Below are positions 36,125 to 49,861 of a stretch of DNA of 64,000 nucleotides, piece by piece. Where the stretch lies: contig OX030956.1 in assembly GCA_943735955.1 (NCBI GenBank), positions 9,880,445-9,944,444 of the forward strand, read 5' to 3'. Position 1 is the first letter of the stretch, and each line of letters begins with the position of its first letter. The notes under the pieces are model-generated. The model was not told where the DNA came from, did no database searches, and saw only the letters and a program-made list of their open reading frames with translations. Origin of the DNA: Piscicola geometra. Taxonomy: Eukaryota; Annelida; Clitellata; Hirudinida; Piscicolidae. A program made the translations under genes and the position numbers.

Positions 36125-39100
36125 ATGGAGAAAATAACGCCTATGGAACTTGAGAGCATACATCTTTTGGACAGCAAGCCAAAAAGTGTTTCATCTCTCC
36201 AAATCCTAGATGTGGTCAGGAAGAGAATTATAAAAACTATTGAAAAAAAATAAATTTGTTACAATGTCATATTTTGTATTTTGTGAAATTATGTTGAAGT
36301 GTCAATTAATAAAAAAATATTGTTTTCTTCTCTCCAAGGAAGAGGATATCAACACCAAGTTTGGGCCTGTGCATGTAGTGGTGCATGGGGACAGAAAGAA
36401 GACTGCCATCATCACTTATCATGACATAGGACTGAATAGTAAAATAATAACCTAATTAACTTATTTATAAAGTTCTTTCATCATCATCATCATCTAGTGG
36501 GTGCAGATAGAAGGTCAGGAGGCCTCTTTTTTCGTGGCGCACCAAAATCACTTTTTCGTAGCTTTTTGTTAACTGTCCATAATCTTAACTGATCGATATG
36601 CTTTGGCTGCCCTGGATTAATTTATGACAAGATTTTTGTCAAAAGACGTTCTTGGTCTGCCATGCTTTCATCTCAGACTCATAGAATAAATAGCAGTGCA
36701 CAGGTTCATTTGGTCAGTAAATGTGAGTTGCCGTTCTCTTATCATTTTGCTGATTCCCTGCTGTCTGACTCGTGTGTTGGAAGCCTCATTTGTGATGCGA
36801 TCGTGCATTTTTGGATTCTGCACATAGTCCGATAGCAAGTTTTCGTGAAGATGTGAAGGTTATTTGATAATGCTGTGAGTATTAGTGATTCTCATCTATG
36901 TAGAGCCGAGCTGGAGCGGTAGAGCAGAAGAAAATCTTCTTTTTGTGAGAGCCGGATAAATTGACTGCTATGGGTCTCAAAATGAAATTTTAAATCGAAA
37001 ATTTCACTTCAAGATTTGCTTTCGTTTAAGTGTGTTCCATAAATGGATACATAAAATAGTATTTGTTTTTTTTTCTTTATTGATTCTAAATTAAAATAAT
37101 ATTTTACAATTTTTTCCCTTCAGCACAGAGATAATACCCATAATTTGAGAAATAATTATAATCATAATTTTACAAATAAATAATAATGCTTTAATTAATT
37201 AGAACTAAAAGTCTAGAATGCAACTAAACAATTTCATTTATATAACTTTTGGGGTGTTGAGTTAGGCCGCAGAATAAGAATTTTAAAATAAAGTAAAATT
37301 TAAAAGGAAGTTTACTAGAGTGACTGAAAATCCGAAAGTTTCGGCGAAACAATTTAGTTGTCAATTTATCGAGATTAAAAGGCTGAAAAACAAATAAATT
37401 TAATTTTCCTTCTTTAAATAATTATATTGATCCTTTATTTGAAAATGCTTTAATTAATTTATTTAGTAAAATATATTTATTTGTTAGTAAAATTTTATAT
37501 TTATGCGTAATATAACATTTACTTGAACTTATTTCTTGTTAATTAAAAATTTTTGATAAGGGAAAATAAGAAACTTATATTCACAATGTTTGTGACAACT
37601 TCACTGAAAATAGTCTCTTGAACTTTCTTCTTCTGTTTTCTAATTAAATTAATTTTTGAGGCTGAAATTTGATTTTTTAATTTATTATTATCAACAAACT
37701 TATAAAATAAAATTAATTCCACACCCAAAAATCAAATCTTATTACAGAGAAAAATCTATGTATTGAAAGAAAGATTAAAGTTATAGTTACTTTATTAAAA
37801 AATAGTTAATTATCCACACAATTTCAAAAATACAATGAAATGAATGCAATTAATAGAATTATTTTCAGTGTCCATATTTTCGAAAAGTAAAATTTAGCAA
37901 ATCTGTGGCCGTTTTAATGTTAAAATTTTCCACTGCAAGAACCTACCGACAGTTAAATTTATGAAGTGTCTATTCCTAGACCGATTTTAAATAAGTGATT
38001 TATAAAGTGATGAGTTTAATAATTATTTTAATCTTTTAATATGTGATATATTTATATACTTATTTTAAATTCATTAATTTTTTAATTACTTAAATAATTA
38101 AGGGTTTGGTAAGGGTTAATGTTAGGTGCTAGGGTTAGGGTTAAGGTTAGGTTTAAGGTTAGGGTTAAGGTTACGGTTATCTTACTTACTAAAATTCGGC
38201 TCATATGTATAGGTTCACTTAGGTAAAATCGGTCTAGGAATAGTCTCTTCCTACATTTAAATTCAATAAAATAAATATATTTTATTTCATTTTATTCAAG
38301 TAAATAAGTTTTTTTTTATCTAAATTTCATAAATTAAAAAATAATTATTGTAATTTTATACGTTTTAAACTTATCTTAAATTTCAACACATTTAAATTTA
38401 CTAAAATAAATTCATTTAATTAAATTTAAATCAAATAAATTAAATTTTTTATATACATTTTTAAAATTACAATAAAATCAAATTTTATTTACATCAAATT
38501 TATATTTCAAATTTCAACACATCCCTGTCTTAGCCGAAGAAGTTCATTTATCAAGTATATTCTGCAGCCTACCAAACGCCCCACAAGATTTTTACCAACT
38601 GTTATAGTATGACAACTAGGGAAAAAGTAATAAATAAGAAAAAAATTTAGTTAACCAATCAAAAGGCACTGCTTATCATTAATTGTGATTTATTTTAACA
38701 AAACAATTTTTCAGTCAAAAGTTTGCGCAAATTTGTCTCGTGTGACACTTACTCTATAGGGAGCTGGAGCCGTCAGAACCAGAGTTGAGCCGGAAAAAAA
38801 AGAGGTGGCTCTGAAAGTCCGTCTCTATAGAGCAAAATAGAATTGAAGGCGGCTTGAAAGATTCTATTTTCAGCTTTAGTGAGCGATAAATCTTTCGTAG
38901 CTTCCTAAAGGCTGCGCATGCAAGGCCGATTTGAATTCCAACATCGTGATAAGTGGACCCAACATACGAATTAAAATATTTGAAGTTTTTCACGATTGCA
39001 TCTGGCCATCGACGGAGAGCTTTGTCGCGATTGGCGAGAGAGAGGGATCTGGTTGGTTAGGACGCATCTGTTTGGTTAACATGTATTTTTAGTCCAACCG

Positions 39101-42100
39101 TTCAAGGAAGTGGGCTCTTGATGGATCGTTTTCGAGCAGGGCGATATCATTGGCAAAAGCGTTATCACAAACTCTGTCAGGTAAACGAGTTGTGTGGCGC
39201 TTGCTCGGTCTTGGCTGAGTCGTTTGCTCGCACTTGTCTTCGTTTGTTTTCCTCGAGTGGGTGACATCCGAATTCACCTGCAGACAATTTTTATATGTTG
39301 TTGATCACAATAATGAATAAGAATGGAGCTAGAACATCACATAAGATGCCTGTAAGATTTTAAAAGGAGCTGAAAGCTGGATTTTTATGCAGACCTGGCT
39401 GGTTGACTTTTCATACAATGCCTTGATTGCCTTGACAACCTTCTCAGGGATTCCGTAGTGTCACAGTATCACAAACATCACATTTCGGTCGATTTATGAA
39501 TTTATTATTTACATTATCGTAAATATTAATATTCTTACAGCTAAGGTATATAAAATATAGAAACATTGATCTAAGTTGCCAAAAATTAATGAATTTCTCA
39601 AAAACCCTCAACATTTCCATAACAGGCTCCTCATGCTTTCAGAGCTTCTTCAACTACCCTGACATGCAGGCACTGCTGAAGACCTTTTGTGTCTACCATG
39701 TCAATGCGATCGGACAGGAGGAAGATGCTAAGACTCTCCCTTATGAGTTGGTATTTCTTTATGGTGTTGATTTTCTTGATGCGGTTCACCATAAAAACCA
39801 TTTAGAGTGAAGGTGTACACAGTCGATCACTTTTTACAAAAATGTTTATAACTCAAAATGTTCAATAGATAAGAATTTTTTAAATATTCGTTTTATATAC
39901 TCATCATTAAAACTTTTTTCTACTTAATTAATTTATTTAATTGAAATGGTTTTGAGTCAAATGGATTGAAAAGTGGATTCTCGAAAATGATCGTCTGTGT
40001 ACGACTGGTGTACACAGTCTATCACGTGTACGTACACAGTCGATCATTAACACATGTTTTTGGAATCAATCTTCGCTTATGCTTTAACTCTGGGGCACAC
40101 AGGCATCCCACATAGCCTACGAAGTTTTTTCCTTCACGGCCCTCTAAGGGTTAATGCTCTTTTAAAAATTCATAATCGCTATCGCTATTCGTGCATAGTT
40201 TTGATTTCGTAAATTTTAAATTTTATTTTAATAAATTATCCATCTTTTGCTTCCTAACTAGAAATATTTAGCTACTTTTGCATAGACAGACCCATGTGAA
40301 CGATTATTTTCAACTGCTGGATTTATTGCGGACAAATGAAGATAATCATTATCCATTGAATGGTTAAATATGAAGGTGTGGAAAAATAAAATCAAGCCAA
40401 AATATCGGTACCCGAGAGGGCACGTGGCTGGTGAAGACTAAGTGAGAGTTTAAAATTGTAGTTATATTCATTTATTGCTATTCTAAAGGCTGGAGTTAGG
40501 GGTTAAGATAAGGGTAGGGGATAGAGTTAGGGGTTAAGGGTTAAGGTTGGGGTTTTAATTAAAAAATGCTTCAAAATAAATTAGCAATTCTCTTGGGAAA
40601 TTCTCATGAATATAAAAAAATGAGAAATTGTTTCGTCATGAAATTTTCACGGAAAATAACAAAAATCGCAAGGTTTCTTCAGTGAAGAAAAAAGATTTTT
40701 GGTATTTTCATTGAAATATCATGAAAAATAACATCTTGCGCTAGTGCTCTGGAGGAAATTACCCAAATGTTAATTTTGTTGGGTAAAAAATATTTAAAGT
40801 AAAACGAGTCATTAAAGATTTCTTGTGGTGGTGTTCACGAGTATCATTTTTAGTTAAAGGCTGTTACTATTGTAATGGTGGTAAAAAAATTAATAAATAA
40901 TTTGAGAACGATAAATAATCAAAAAATTGCAGAATTTCAAATCTTTTTATCCTAAAAAATGCTACTTTTATTTTAAAAAATTGAGAGTTAAATCCGCCAG
41001 ATTTTTCTGGTTCCAGCTCCGCCAATAAAAGCGACTCCGGCTCGGCTCCGAAAGCTTGGTTATTGTCACTGTTTCTATCCTCTTCTATGTGTATGGAGTT
41101 TTTCAACTTTTCACCAGCTACGTCTACCCCTCCATGGATGACCTTGCCCTCACCTTGATCACTGTCCTTGAGCACTACAAGTACGTTTCCATTGGTTGAA
41201 GTTCAAAATTGAAACAAATTATTTTAGTGCTTTTTAAAAATATTGTTTTTTTTATTGATATTTGGTTTTGATGATAACAATTACGATGATTATGAATGTC
41301 AACTCATCAGTATCAAGACATTTATTGGCTTCGGAGTGGGAGCAGGTGCAAATATCCTGTCGAGATTTGAGGTTCAACGTTTCATATTATGTTTGAGTGT
41401 GTTTCGGTGTTTACACGATATAAAATTCAACATACTATCATCGTTTAAGCTACTTCTACAATCACGCTCACTATAACAATCACTGCCACAACAATATCTA
41501 GAACTAAAACAATTATCATAACAAAATTTGCTACAACAACATCATTCGCTTCAAAAGCTACTGAGACCTGAGAGGGTGGAGGCTCTGGTTCTCATCAATT
41601 GCAACGCCTCCCAGGCGGGATGGATCGAGTGGAGCTATCAGAAGGTTATCGTTTGTATCATCATTATTATAAGCATCTTCTGTAGAGCTTATTAGCTATT
41701 AGAGGAATATTTATAGAAGTAAATGTTGTCACAGTGGAATACCTGGTACCTAATGAGTGGCATGCTGACTGCTGCTGTGGAAGAGTACATGCTGTGGCAC
41801 TGGTTCGGAAATGTTAGTACTTATTTGTGACTCTAAATATCAATAAATTTGCAAAATTTTAACTTTAATCTAAGTTAACGCCGTTAAAGATTTTAACGCA
41901 GTTAACTCAATTTATTGGAATTTAAAAATGTATACTTATTTCAATCAGCGTTAGCATAGTCATATTCGAGAATTTTTTATATATATTTATTGTTTATATT
42001 AGCTACTTGAGTTATAAACAAAATATATCTTAATAGAAGGGGGCATAAGAAAGCAAAAAATCGAAAAATTGGAAATTCGTTACGTCCACTTGGAATATGG

Positions 42101-45100
42101 TTGACTAGGTTATTTAATGAATTTTTAATATTGGAAGTTGGTACTTTTGATGGAACTTCCCCCACCATACAGAACTCTGGGTTACCTTTGGGCTTGAATT
42201 TTAATTTTAAAGACTTTTTATTTGGAAGACTTTTTATCCGGAAGACTTTTTATCGGAATACTTTTTAAACGTTTACCGTGTGAGTATAGGTGGGTCATAG
42301 ATATAGTATATATAGATACGTTGTGAAACCTTTTCGATGTGAGATACTCCAACCAACGTTAAGTAGTAAAATTATTCCTAATAAATAAAAATTTAAATGC
42401 TGTTTAAAATTTATTTAAAATATTAAAAATATTTTTTTCATATTTAAAAGGTATAAAAACTATTTATAAAATATATAATGATTTTTTGAACATTTTAGTG
42501 CTTTTTCATCTATGCAATTGACTGGAAAGGATTGACTGAGAGACCGAGACTGCAATGTTCGGTTACCAATTTCAAGAAATAAAACTCAATACAACAATTA
42601 AAATTAAACATTAAAGAAAATTCAATAATTTCAGACTATTTTTTAAATAATTTGTCTCAAAATATGGCTTCATTTAACCGATTTAAAATGTTTTGTATTT
42701 TAAAAAAATAATTAATTTTGAATGCCAAATGTTTTGAAGCATAAACCTGAATATATTCAGAAATAAAAAAAAATCCGTTTTGGAATTGTTATTATTTCCT
42801 AGATAAACATAAATATAATCATAAACAATCAAGTCTCATTAGAATGCAATTATATTTTTTGCAGACATAAATTACGAAATTTTGAAGCCTGTTGAGCATC
42901 GAATATATAATATTATATTTTAATTAAAATTGTCTTATTTAGTCTCAAGTATAAAAGGGACCAATAAATTTTCACACAGCACAGTTTTGGATCAAATTTC
43001 TTTCCCATTTTATTATCCTTTGTCTACATATAGCTTTTTTCGAAGGTTCTCTTAAGACGTTTATAAATCCGATACTGATGGTCAACCAGGGATCAGAAAA
43101 CTTCTGTTACACTCTGACAGTCTTGATCCTAGGACGATGGCAAATTTTTGCATCTACTGAGGACGGATGGGGTAGAAATCTACCTCATGATAAAAATTTG
43201 TAGAAAAAAGAATGTAAAAAATATTAGCGTACGATACCAGACATTTCTTACACCCTTAATTTTCGTTACACTATCAATGTTGGAAAAATAATTTATTTTT
43301 GGATTCTTAGTTCGTAATTTAAAAAACTAGAATGTCTATGGTGGTAATTATGGCCAACAATAGCAATTTTTGTAACTGAATTTTAATAATATAGTCATAA
43401 TGTTTTTGTACTTTTCAAAATTGATAAATATAATTTTATTTTTTTTAACAAATTATTTCTAACTTAGATTTCGTAAAAAAATAACGGAAATTTACTAAAA
43501 TTATTCTTTTTCACTCAATTTCAGATTTTTTCAATCATAATATTTTATTTACTTTTTTCAAAAAGTCTATAAAAATATTATATTGTGTTTTATATAAAAA
43601 AAGTAAGTTTATCACAAAAATATTTAAATATTTATCGATTTTGAGTTTTTGGTAATTAGTTGATAAAATACCTTTGATTTCGTACATTTGAAAAAACATT
43701 TATTTAAAAGTATACGAATATAGTGATATTTCACGGTACGTTTAAAAGATGTAATAATTTTCACTTTTCACAAAATACTTACATGTTTGACACAATTATG
43801 ATGCCCATGACGTCAATTTGCGTTACAATTTTAACACGCCATATGTTTCTAGAACTGAGAGTACGTTTTCAAAATAAAATGTTTTCCATAATGTCACTTG
43901 TCCGTGCAACTTGGGCATTTCACCTGTGTAATAATCATGAATAATAATGCGTATTTTTAATGCGCCAAGGCACGCAAATGAGGTGCCATTCATACGTCGT
44001 GAAACACCACATCATATACATTAGATTTATGATAGCTCATCAGGGGTTCGAACCAGCGACCTTTAAGTTGGACTTAGCATCTAAGCCAACACGGTCGCCG
44101 GCATTTAGGTTTGCTGCACTTTGATCATTTCGATGCCGTTTTTTCGTTGAATCTTGGAACGACATGACACCAATCCGGTTTCTTGACCAAAGTTTGGGCA
44201 TCATCAAATCGAATCATAATTGAGATCTGTTTGAATCTATCTCTTGGCATGCGTCTGTTAAAGACTGGTCGCCCACGATTCATGTTCCAGATTTCAGTGA
44301 TTGCTTCGTTTTTAGCTTTGTGAACACCAGCAAGAATTAACCAATTTAAACAAAAAAAATTCTGTATTGAACTCTTTCCACTTTCCGTAATGATGCATTC
44401 CAGCTTCCTTGTTTTTTAAGTTCAAAATATCTTAAATAGTAGAGTCTCGATTGAACAACTGAAAAGCTGTCTTAGGAGTGGCAACATTTTTCAAGGCAAA
44501 TCGAGTTTTTAAATATATTTGTATATAATCTTTATTCTTCATTGGTGTATCGAATTTGGGATCTTATAAAATAATTTAACACTACTAACTTTTCGGTGGT
44601 ATTACTTAGTTAAGTGGGGGAGCTTTAGGATTAGTGTTATTATTAGAAATTACTTTTAGTTGTTTAAAAAAATCTTCATACTCCACCCCTTAACTACGTA
44701 ACTTGGTGATGCTAAATTATTTAATATGATCCCGAGTTTGATGCTTACGGGGTCTTAAGTTAAGTATAGATGTTTTGAGAGAAGGTAAACTTTTGTGAAG
44801 AACATTCGACTGGGCTACACATGCATGATATTCTCTTTATCCAATGTCGAACTGCAAAGGAACGTACAGGTTCACTTTGCCAAGCTATATTTCCACATTT
44901 AGACATAAATGCACTACTTTCACTTTGTGCCGCTGCTCCATCATCAAAACTGTCATTGCTTTTATTATTTGAGGACACCTCCTTGTTATTAGTTCATGTG
45001 CTCTGATCTGTATCCCATGGACTTGGAATACACTATTTGATGTGACCATCATTATCACTGTGATTACTGGAATTATTTTCTTTTTGGCCATCGCTCATTT

Positions 45101-47970
45101 AAGAATCATCTCGCTCCTAGTTTCTCACGCCAGTATGCTCACTGCTCTTATCACTGCTTCCTTCATTCGTCTGTTTTTCGTTTTGTTTTTTATAAATAAA
45201 AAATCGTTAGAGGAAGGAATGGGTGATTACGCATAAAATATAGTTATTTTACAATTGATGAAAAAACCGGTAGATCTTTTTGCCTAACAGAAGTAACGTA
45301 TATAAAAATGATAAAAACCACTTTAAATGGTCTAATTATGACGTCAGACAATGATATCTTGACGTCAGTCAACACAAACAATATTACTTAGCAGTCCATA
45401 ACCTAATCTAGCTACAACTACCTGGCAATCTAAGATGCAGATCTTTATTAATATTGGGAAATTTACCCTAACCGTCCTGAATGGTGATAGTGATTTGCAC
45501 GTGTTCCCTTATCAATATTGAAAAAGATGTAAACTTTTTTTTTCTTACAGTATGTGAGAGGATTTTAAAAGTTTCCTTTATGCATTCAAAATCTGTGGGG
45601 TAGAATTCTACCCTTGCCAGCGTTCCAGGGTTAAGAGAAATCAACATTGTCTCCAACACATTATCCACTTCAAACTTCCCATTTTTTATTGATTGGTGAA
45701 GATTTTGGCTAGATTAAGTGCTCATAAAAAAACATCGAGGATGAAAAATAGTTTAAATACATGAGTTTAAAAAATTATATTAGATAAACCAACACAAACT
45801 TAAAATATAATTAAATAGGAGTTAAAATAACCCACTGGTCTTCAAAGGAAAAAATATAAAGTTAAATTTATCGTTTTTTTTAAAGTCTATATCGTTCACA
45901 GCTTGACAGACGCAGGCCATGTTACAATGGTTCTAGGAACCATGGTCCTTATGCGCCGAGACGCCACTCCACACGACGTACACATCTTTCAATGCATACG
46001 TCGCAAACACCGTATCATATACACTAGGTATATGATAGTTCACGGTTGCCTATCAGGGATTCGAACAGGCGACCTTTAAGTTGCAAGTCCGACGTCTACC
46101 ATCTAAGCCATCCCCGCTCCCCATATCCTATTTATTTTACCGGCGATTTAACGACAGAAAACTTTGATAAAAATTCGAAAGTGTGAAAAATTAATTTTCA
46201 AAATATATCAATGGTTTGAATAATCTTATTTAATTGAAATATTAGTATAAATAGATATAAAGTTCTAGAAAGTAAGATAAATAACTTTCAGTTTTCAAAG
46301 AGAACCGCTATGGCGCCTAGAAACAATCTTCTATTGAAACTAACACAACAACAACACTGCAGAAGACCCTGGAGACGAACAATGACCTGATAGTGGCGTA
46401 CATGGACTATATTAAGTCACTGAATCCCGTTAACTTGGGCCTCTTCGTATCCTCCTACATTGCGTATGCATCTGGAAATAGTGGGAAAGATTACAGAATT
46501 TTTCAAAAATTTTAATAAAATCTTTTTAGGAATAATGCAATGGAAAAAATTTTAAATCTTACTTTTAGGTAATTTTTACTAAATTTAATTCGGCATCACC
46601 ACTGTGACAATCCTGCTAGACGCACTGACCTGGGTATTGTGAGGGAGCTGGACAAGTTGAAGAAGGGAAGCGTCAAAAACTTTCAGTTAGTTCTCTTTGC
46701 CATGACTGTTTCAGTCTGAACTAGACACAGTTAAAACTATCGATTAGACCATTGCTGCCACCACTATTAACAGCCACATCATCACTAACAACAACAAAAT
46801 ATTTATTTTCACTAGTAACAATAATAACACCAAATAATCTATAACCACGCAACTTTTTATGAAAACTTTAAAAACACAGATGCCCAGTGATGCTGGTTGC
46901 AGGTGACTACTCTCCCCACCTTGACGACACCGTCATCATGAATGGAAGACTCGATCCTACCAATTCCACCTGGATCAAGGTGCGGATAGATTAATCTATT
47001 GATGGATGGATTAATAAATGAATTGATTGATGAATGGGTGGAATGGTGATGTGAGTTGTAAGTTTGGAATTCACCACAGAGATAACCACATTTTCACCAG
47101 TTCAACTGCGGTGGCATGGTGTTGGAGGAGGTGCCTGGGAAACTGGCTGAGTCTTTCTTTCTCTTCCTCCAGGGACTCGGCTATGGTAAATGCAATAGAA
47201 TGAGAATGATTGAGAGATATTTTATGAAAATTTTGGTTCTTTTTAGAATTTAGCCTCGCCTAATGTTCCGTTCTAAATAAGCCGATATCATTTTAAATTT
47301 TTTAAATTTGAAATTTATTCAAATAAAATTTAAATTTAAATTAAAAACTAAAAGTAAAGTTATAAAAGAACTTTCTGACGCTTTCGACTCTAGTTTATAC
47401 ATTCATTTTAAACGGTTAATCAAACTGAAAACTTTGTGGATCCAACGACCGGAGTTCACACTCAAACTATAGGAGATTTCTTGCACGTCTAAGAAATAAA
47501 GGCGAATGCGGCCCATAACTATCTTTAGTGAACAACTGCAATTATTAAAGTTTTCTCAATTCACGTTCTTAAAGGGAAAATAAAATTTTAAGTTTTTCAT
47601 ATTTTTAATATAAAAACTCAAGGTTTTCCTATAACCGGTCATATCGTATGGGGAGAAATTATTATTTTTTCTTTAATTTCTGTTAATTCTCTATGGCTGG
47701 ACCTATGGATATAAGCCGCGAGTCGTTAAATACTCGGCCAACGGTTCATCTCGACACTTGTTAATGTTTTTAAAATTACTTTAAAGTGACGGTTATATAT
47801 TTTTAAAGGATTAAATCTAATAAAGAACCATAATTTTCATGTTAAATTAATGTTTATTTACATTATTCTTCTACTTTTGTTAAACATTCTATTTGAACAT
47901 TATCACAGTGCCTACAATGAAGCACAAACTAGAGAGCGAGATCCACACGCCCCCATCAGTCTATGCTTGA
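36125..47970 (+). CDS. NDRG-family protein (alpha/beta-hydrolase fold)
   Basis: Homologue of N-myc downstream-regulated proteins: cytoplasmic, linked in animals to stress, differentiation and trafficking, and not thought to be enzymes. Twelve exons: 36125-36211, 36339-36438, 39626-39746, 41118-41180, 41311-41371, 41558-41644, 41735-41812, 46363-46463, 46620-46685, 46880-46979, 47101-47185 and 47909-47970. Phases agree and give 336 residues. Diagnostic blocks: VVVHGDRKKTAIITYHDIGL (residues 42-61), CFQSFFNYPDM, YPSMDDLA, ERVEALVLINCNASQAGW, CPVMLVAGDYSPHLDD and GKLAESFFLFLQGLGY. The nucleophile-elbow position reads GVGAG (132-136), so there is no catalytic serine, as in the family. Exon 1 is less certain (donor GATGTGGT). 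The C-terminus is short, lacking the repeats of vertebrate NDRG1. Introns 2 and 7 (3.2 and 4.5 kb) are enlarged by mobile elements. Confidence 0.94.
36490..36860 (-). mobile_element. LINE C-terminal fragment in NDRG intron 2
   Basis: The minus strand encodes a decayed C-terminal LINE segment, with DYVQNPKMHDRITNEASNTR and QLTFTDQMNLC followed by a stop and KHGRPRTSF. This resembles the tail of endonuclease-RT type LINEs. Ends not defined. Confidence 0.5.
38101..38180 (+). repeat. Degenerate telomere-like GGGTTA tract
   Basis: About 80 bp rich in AGGGTTA, AAGGTTA and AGGTTTA units, in NDRG intron 2. It could be an interstitial telomeric-type repeat or a simple-sequence tract. Confidence 0.8.
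38780..39470 (-). mobile_element. LINE reverse-transcriptase fragment in NDRG intron 2
   Basis: The minus strand shows, in order, IPEKVVKAIKALYEKSTSQV, ILCDVLAPFLFIIVINN (RT motif region), AFANDIALLENDPSRA (the FADD box with Asn for the first Asp) and FKYFNSYVGSTYHDVGIQIG (the RT-connection motif). It is of the endonuclease-RT LINE type found near 60.6 kb. Frames are broken. Confidence 0.8.
40492..40556 (+). repeat. Second degenerate telomere-like tract
   Basis: GGGTTAAG, AGGGTAGGGG and GGTTAAGG units in NDRG intron 3, similar to the tract at 38.1 kb. Confidence 0.75.
41813..43126. other. NDRG intron 7, left part
   Basis: AT-rich intron DNA. GTTAACGC/GTTAAC motifs at 41873-41910 also occur at 18483-18530, hinting at a shared element end. 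Otherwise nothing recognised. Confidence 0.4.
43127..45630 (-). mobile_element. piggyBac-type transposon, decayed, with SINE inside
   Basis: The right end, read inward, is TTAA then CCCTGGAACGCTGGCAAG (45634 leftward). The left end is TTGA then TCCTAGGACGATGGCAA (from 43123). The ends match at 16 of 21 positions, and TTAA is the piggyBac target site. The minus strand encodes a broken transposase: N-terminal part 44978-44760 (SKCGNIAWQSEPVRSFAVRH) and DDE part 44560-44110 (HKAKNEAITEIWN, GRPVFNRRMPRDRFKQI, MIRFDDA). A SINE (43940-44100) cuts it after this point. It lies in NDRG intron 7, opposite to the gene. Confidence 0.88.
43940..44100 (-). mobile_element. tRNA-derived SINE, family 1, copy c (inside piggyBac)
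   Basis: Same body as the other family 1 copies, with B box GGTTCGAACC (reverse) near 44045-44054 and an (ATT)n tail at the left. It has internal deletions relative to copy b. Confidence 0.85.
45893..46121 (-). mobile_element. tRNA-derived SINE, family 1, long variant
   Basis: Head and B box (reverse of GATTCGAAC near 46050) as in the other copies. The distal part (45893-45990) has extra sequence, including GACAGACGCAGGCCATGTTA, which is shared with the fragment at 58.5 kb. This points to a subfamily with a different 3' end. Confidence 0.8.
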
Positions 47971-49723
47971 GCCACCACTACCACCACCAATACTATCAAT
48001 GCTATATACTACATTCACCACTATAAGTCAATCTTACTTCACAGACTCCATTGATAATCTCTTTCTATGTCGTTTTACTTCCCCTTGATAAGTTAATCAG
48101 ATATTTTTAGAGCATTTCCCTATTTGAGATTTCTCTATATTAATTCCAATATATATATGTAGTATTTTTTTTTGAGTATCACTTTTCATCTCTTCTCACC
48201 GCTTACCGCCCAGTTGCTACATTCTTAGTTTATTCCACGTAAATGCAGACGATGTCAAACATTGTTTCAAATTTGTGTTCTCCCGCAAGCTCGCGTACAT
48301 CATGTTTGCATTTCAGTTAAATATGTAAGCTTATAAGAAGACAAATGTTTTGTTGATAATGATGGATTTAAAGTGTGGCAAAGCACTTACCACTGAGTCA
48401 TGATTCCCGAATATGTTTCCAGATGATCAGCGCCTCTAGAAGGCTGTTTGCTTGTTGCACTTTTAAGTATTCCAGTCGCTTCAATCGCTAATCGCATCTA
48501 AATTTAATCGTAGTCAAAGAAACTCTTCATCCATATAGATCACTCTACGCGAGTGTTTGATGGACGCATTCTTTCATGCGAAGATGCGTGCTTTGATTTT
48601 ATACTGATTACCCGTTGTTTTGATTGATTTTTGTAGCTCTTGTTTTTCTTCGGGAATGGTCATTGTTGTTTACAATAAAATGTATATCAAATGGTACCCA
48701 AAATTTGTATACTTCGAAGGCGCTTTTTATGGTCAAGAATTTTAAGATTGTGATGGAAAGATGGTCTAAAGTGACTTAGAAGCAAGAGTAAAGCTAAAGA
48801 TTGTTTAGATTTTGTATCAAATCAACTACTTTTTGTACAAACAATCAACCTTCAACCACCTTCTCTGCGCCTAATCCAACCCAATAAAGAACTATTTTTT
48901 AAATAAAAATTCGAACAAAATTTAAATTGAAATATTATTATAATAGAACTACTGGTTATCTTTTCTTTAAAAAATGACTTCTTTATTAAAAACTTGCTAA
49001 CAGTATTTAAAAGCTCAAAATTTGAAAAAATTATAACTTAAAGCTTAACAAAATATATTTAAAAATTAAATAAATTCTTTAACCCATATTTGCTCAGTGT
49101 TCAAATATTGGAACATCAAGAAAAGAAATTAACAGAAAATAAAAAAATCTGTAAATCTTTAATTTGTAAATTGAAATTTGTTTAAAAATGAATTAACTAC
49201 AATATTGCTTAATAGATTATCTTGAAATTATTTTTTTGGTGATTTTTTCCTAATTTAAAGAAGGTACAAAATATTTTTTATATGGCTAAAGAAAAGTAAT
49301 TACTAAAATTTTTAAACTCTCTATATTTTGTTACTTTTGCTTTTTCTCATTAACTTACCCTTCCTTTATATATAATTAAAACTTTCTCATCAATTTCTAG
49401 TCTAATTATCATTAATTGTTAATAAAATAATGAATGTTCCATTATTGGAACAGTGAGCATGAATGGGGGGTGTCAAAATTTAATATATGTTTTTAAATAT
49501 TCATTTTATTCGTTTTAAAAAAATTAAAATATGAGTAAAAAAGATAAGTTTACCAAGGTTAGATTTTTGATTATTTTGCTAAATCAAAAATTTAAAGAAA
49601 ATGTTCTTGGAAGCATCAGTGTTGATGAAAGCATAGCACTATATAATATGGAAAACTTTGGCGAAACAATTTATGAGAGAGAAGCCAATAAGGTTTGGGT
49701 TTAAGTTTTGGTGTCTTCGCGAC
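47971..49723. other. NDRG 3' flank, gene-poor
   Basis: AT-rich DNA without recognisable coding or mobile-element signatures. It probably contains the NDRG 3' UTR. Confidence 0.45.
48883..48888 (+). terminator. Possible NDRG poly(A) signal
   Basis: AATAAA about 0.9 kb after the NDRG stop. An earlier AATAAA at about 48674 is an alternative. Position only. Confidence 0.25.
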
Positions 49724-49861
49724 CAGGGGCGGCTATCTGCTTCAAATCTTGGGAAGGTTCTACTCAGCATAGACGGCGATCCTAGGGGGTCCAAACCATT
49801 GAAGTGGACCCCTTCATTACCAAAAAGTAAAGGGCCGGACCCCCCAAGATCGCCGCCCATG
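49724..49861. mobile_element. hAT-like MITE, copy 4, internally deleted
   Basis: It starts CAGGGGCGGCTATCTGC and ends GATCGCCGCCCATG, with only 138 bp: both GC-rich arms are present and the AT-rich core is missing. Flanking duplication not clear. Confidence 0.75.

Noticed and set aside
38101..38180. A true chromosome end
   Set aside because: The tract is short, degenerate, and lies within an intron of a gene whose exons continue on both sides.
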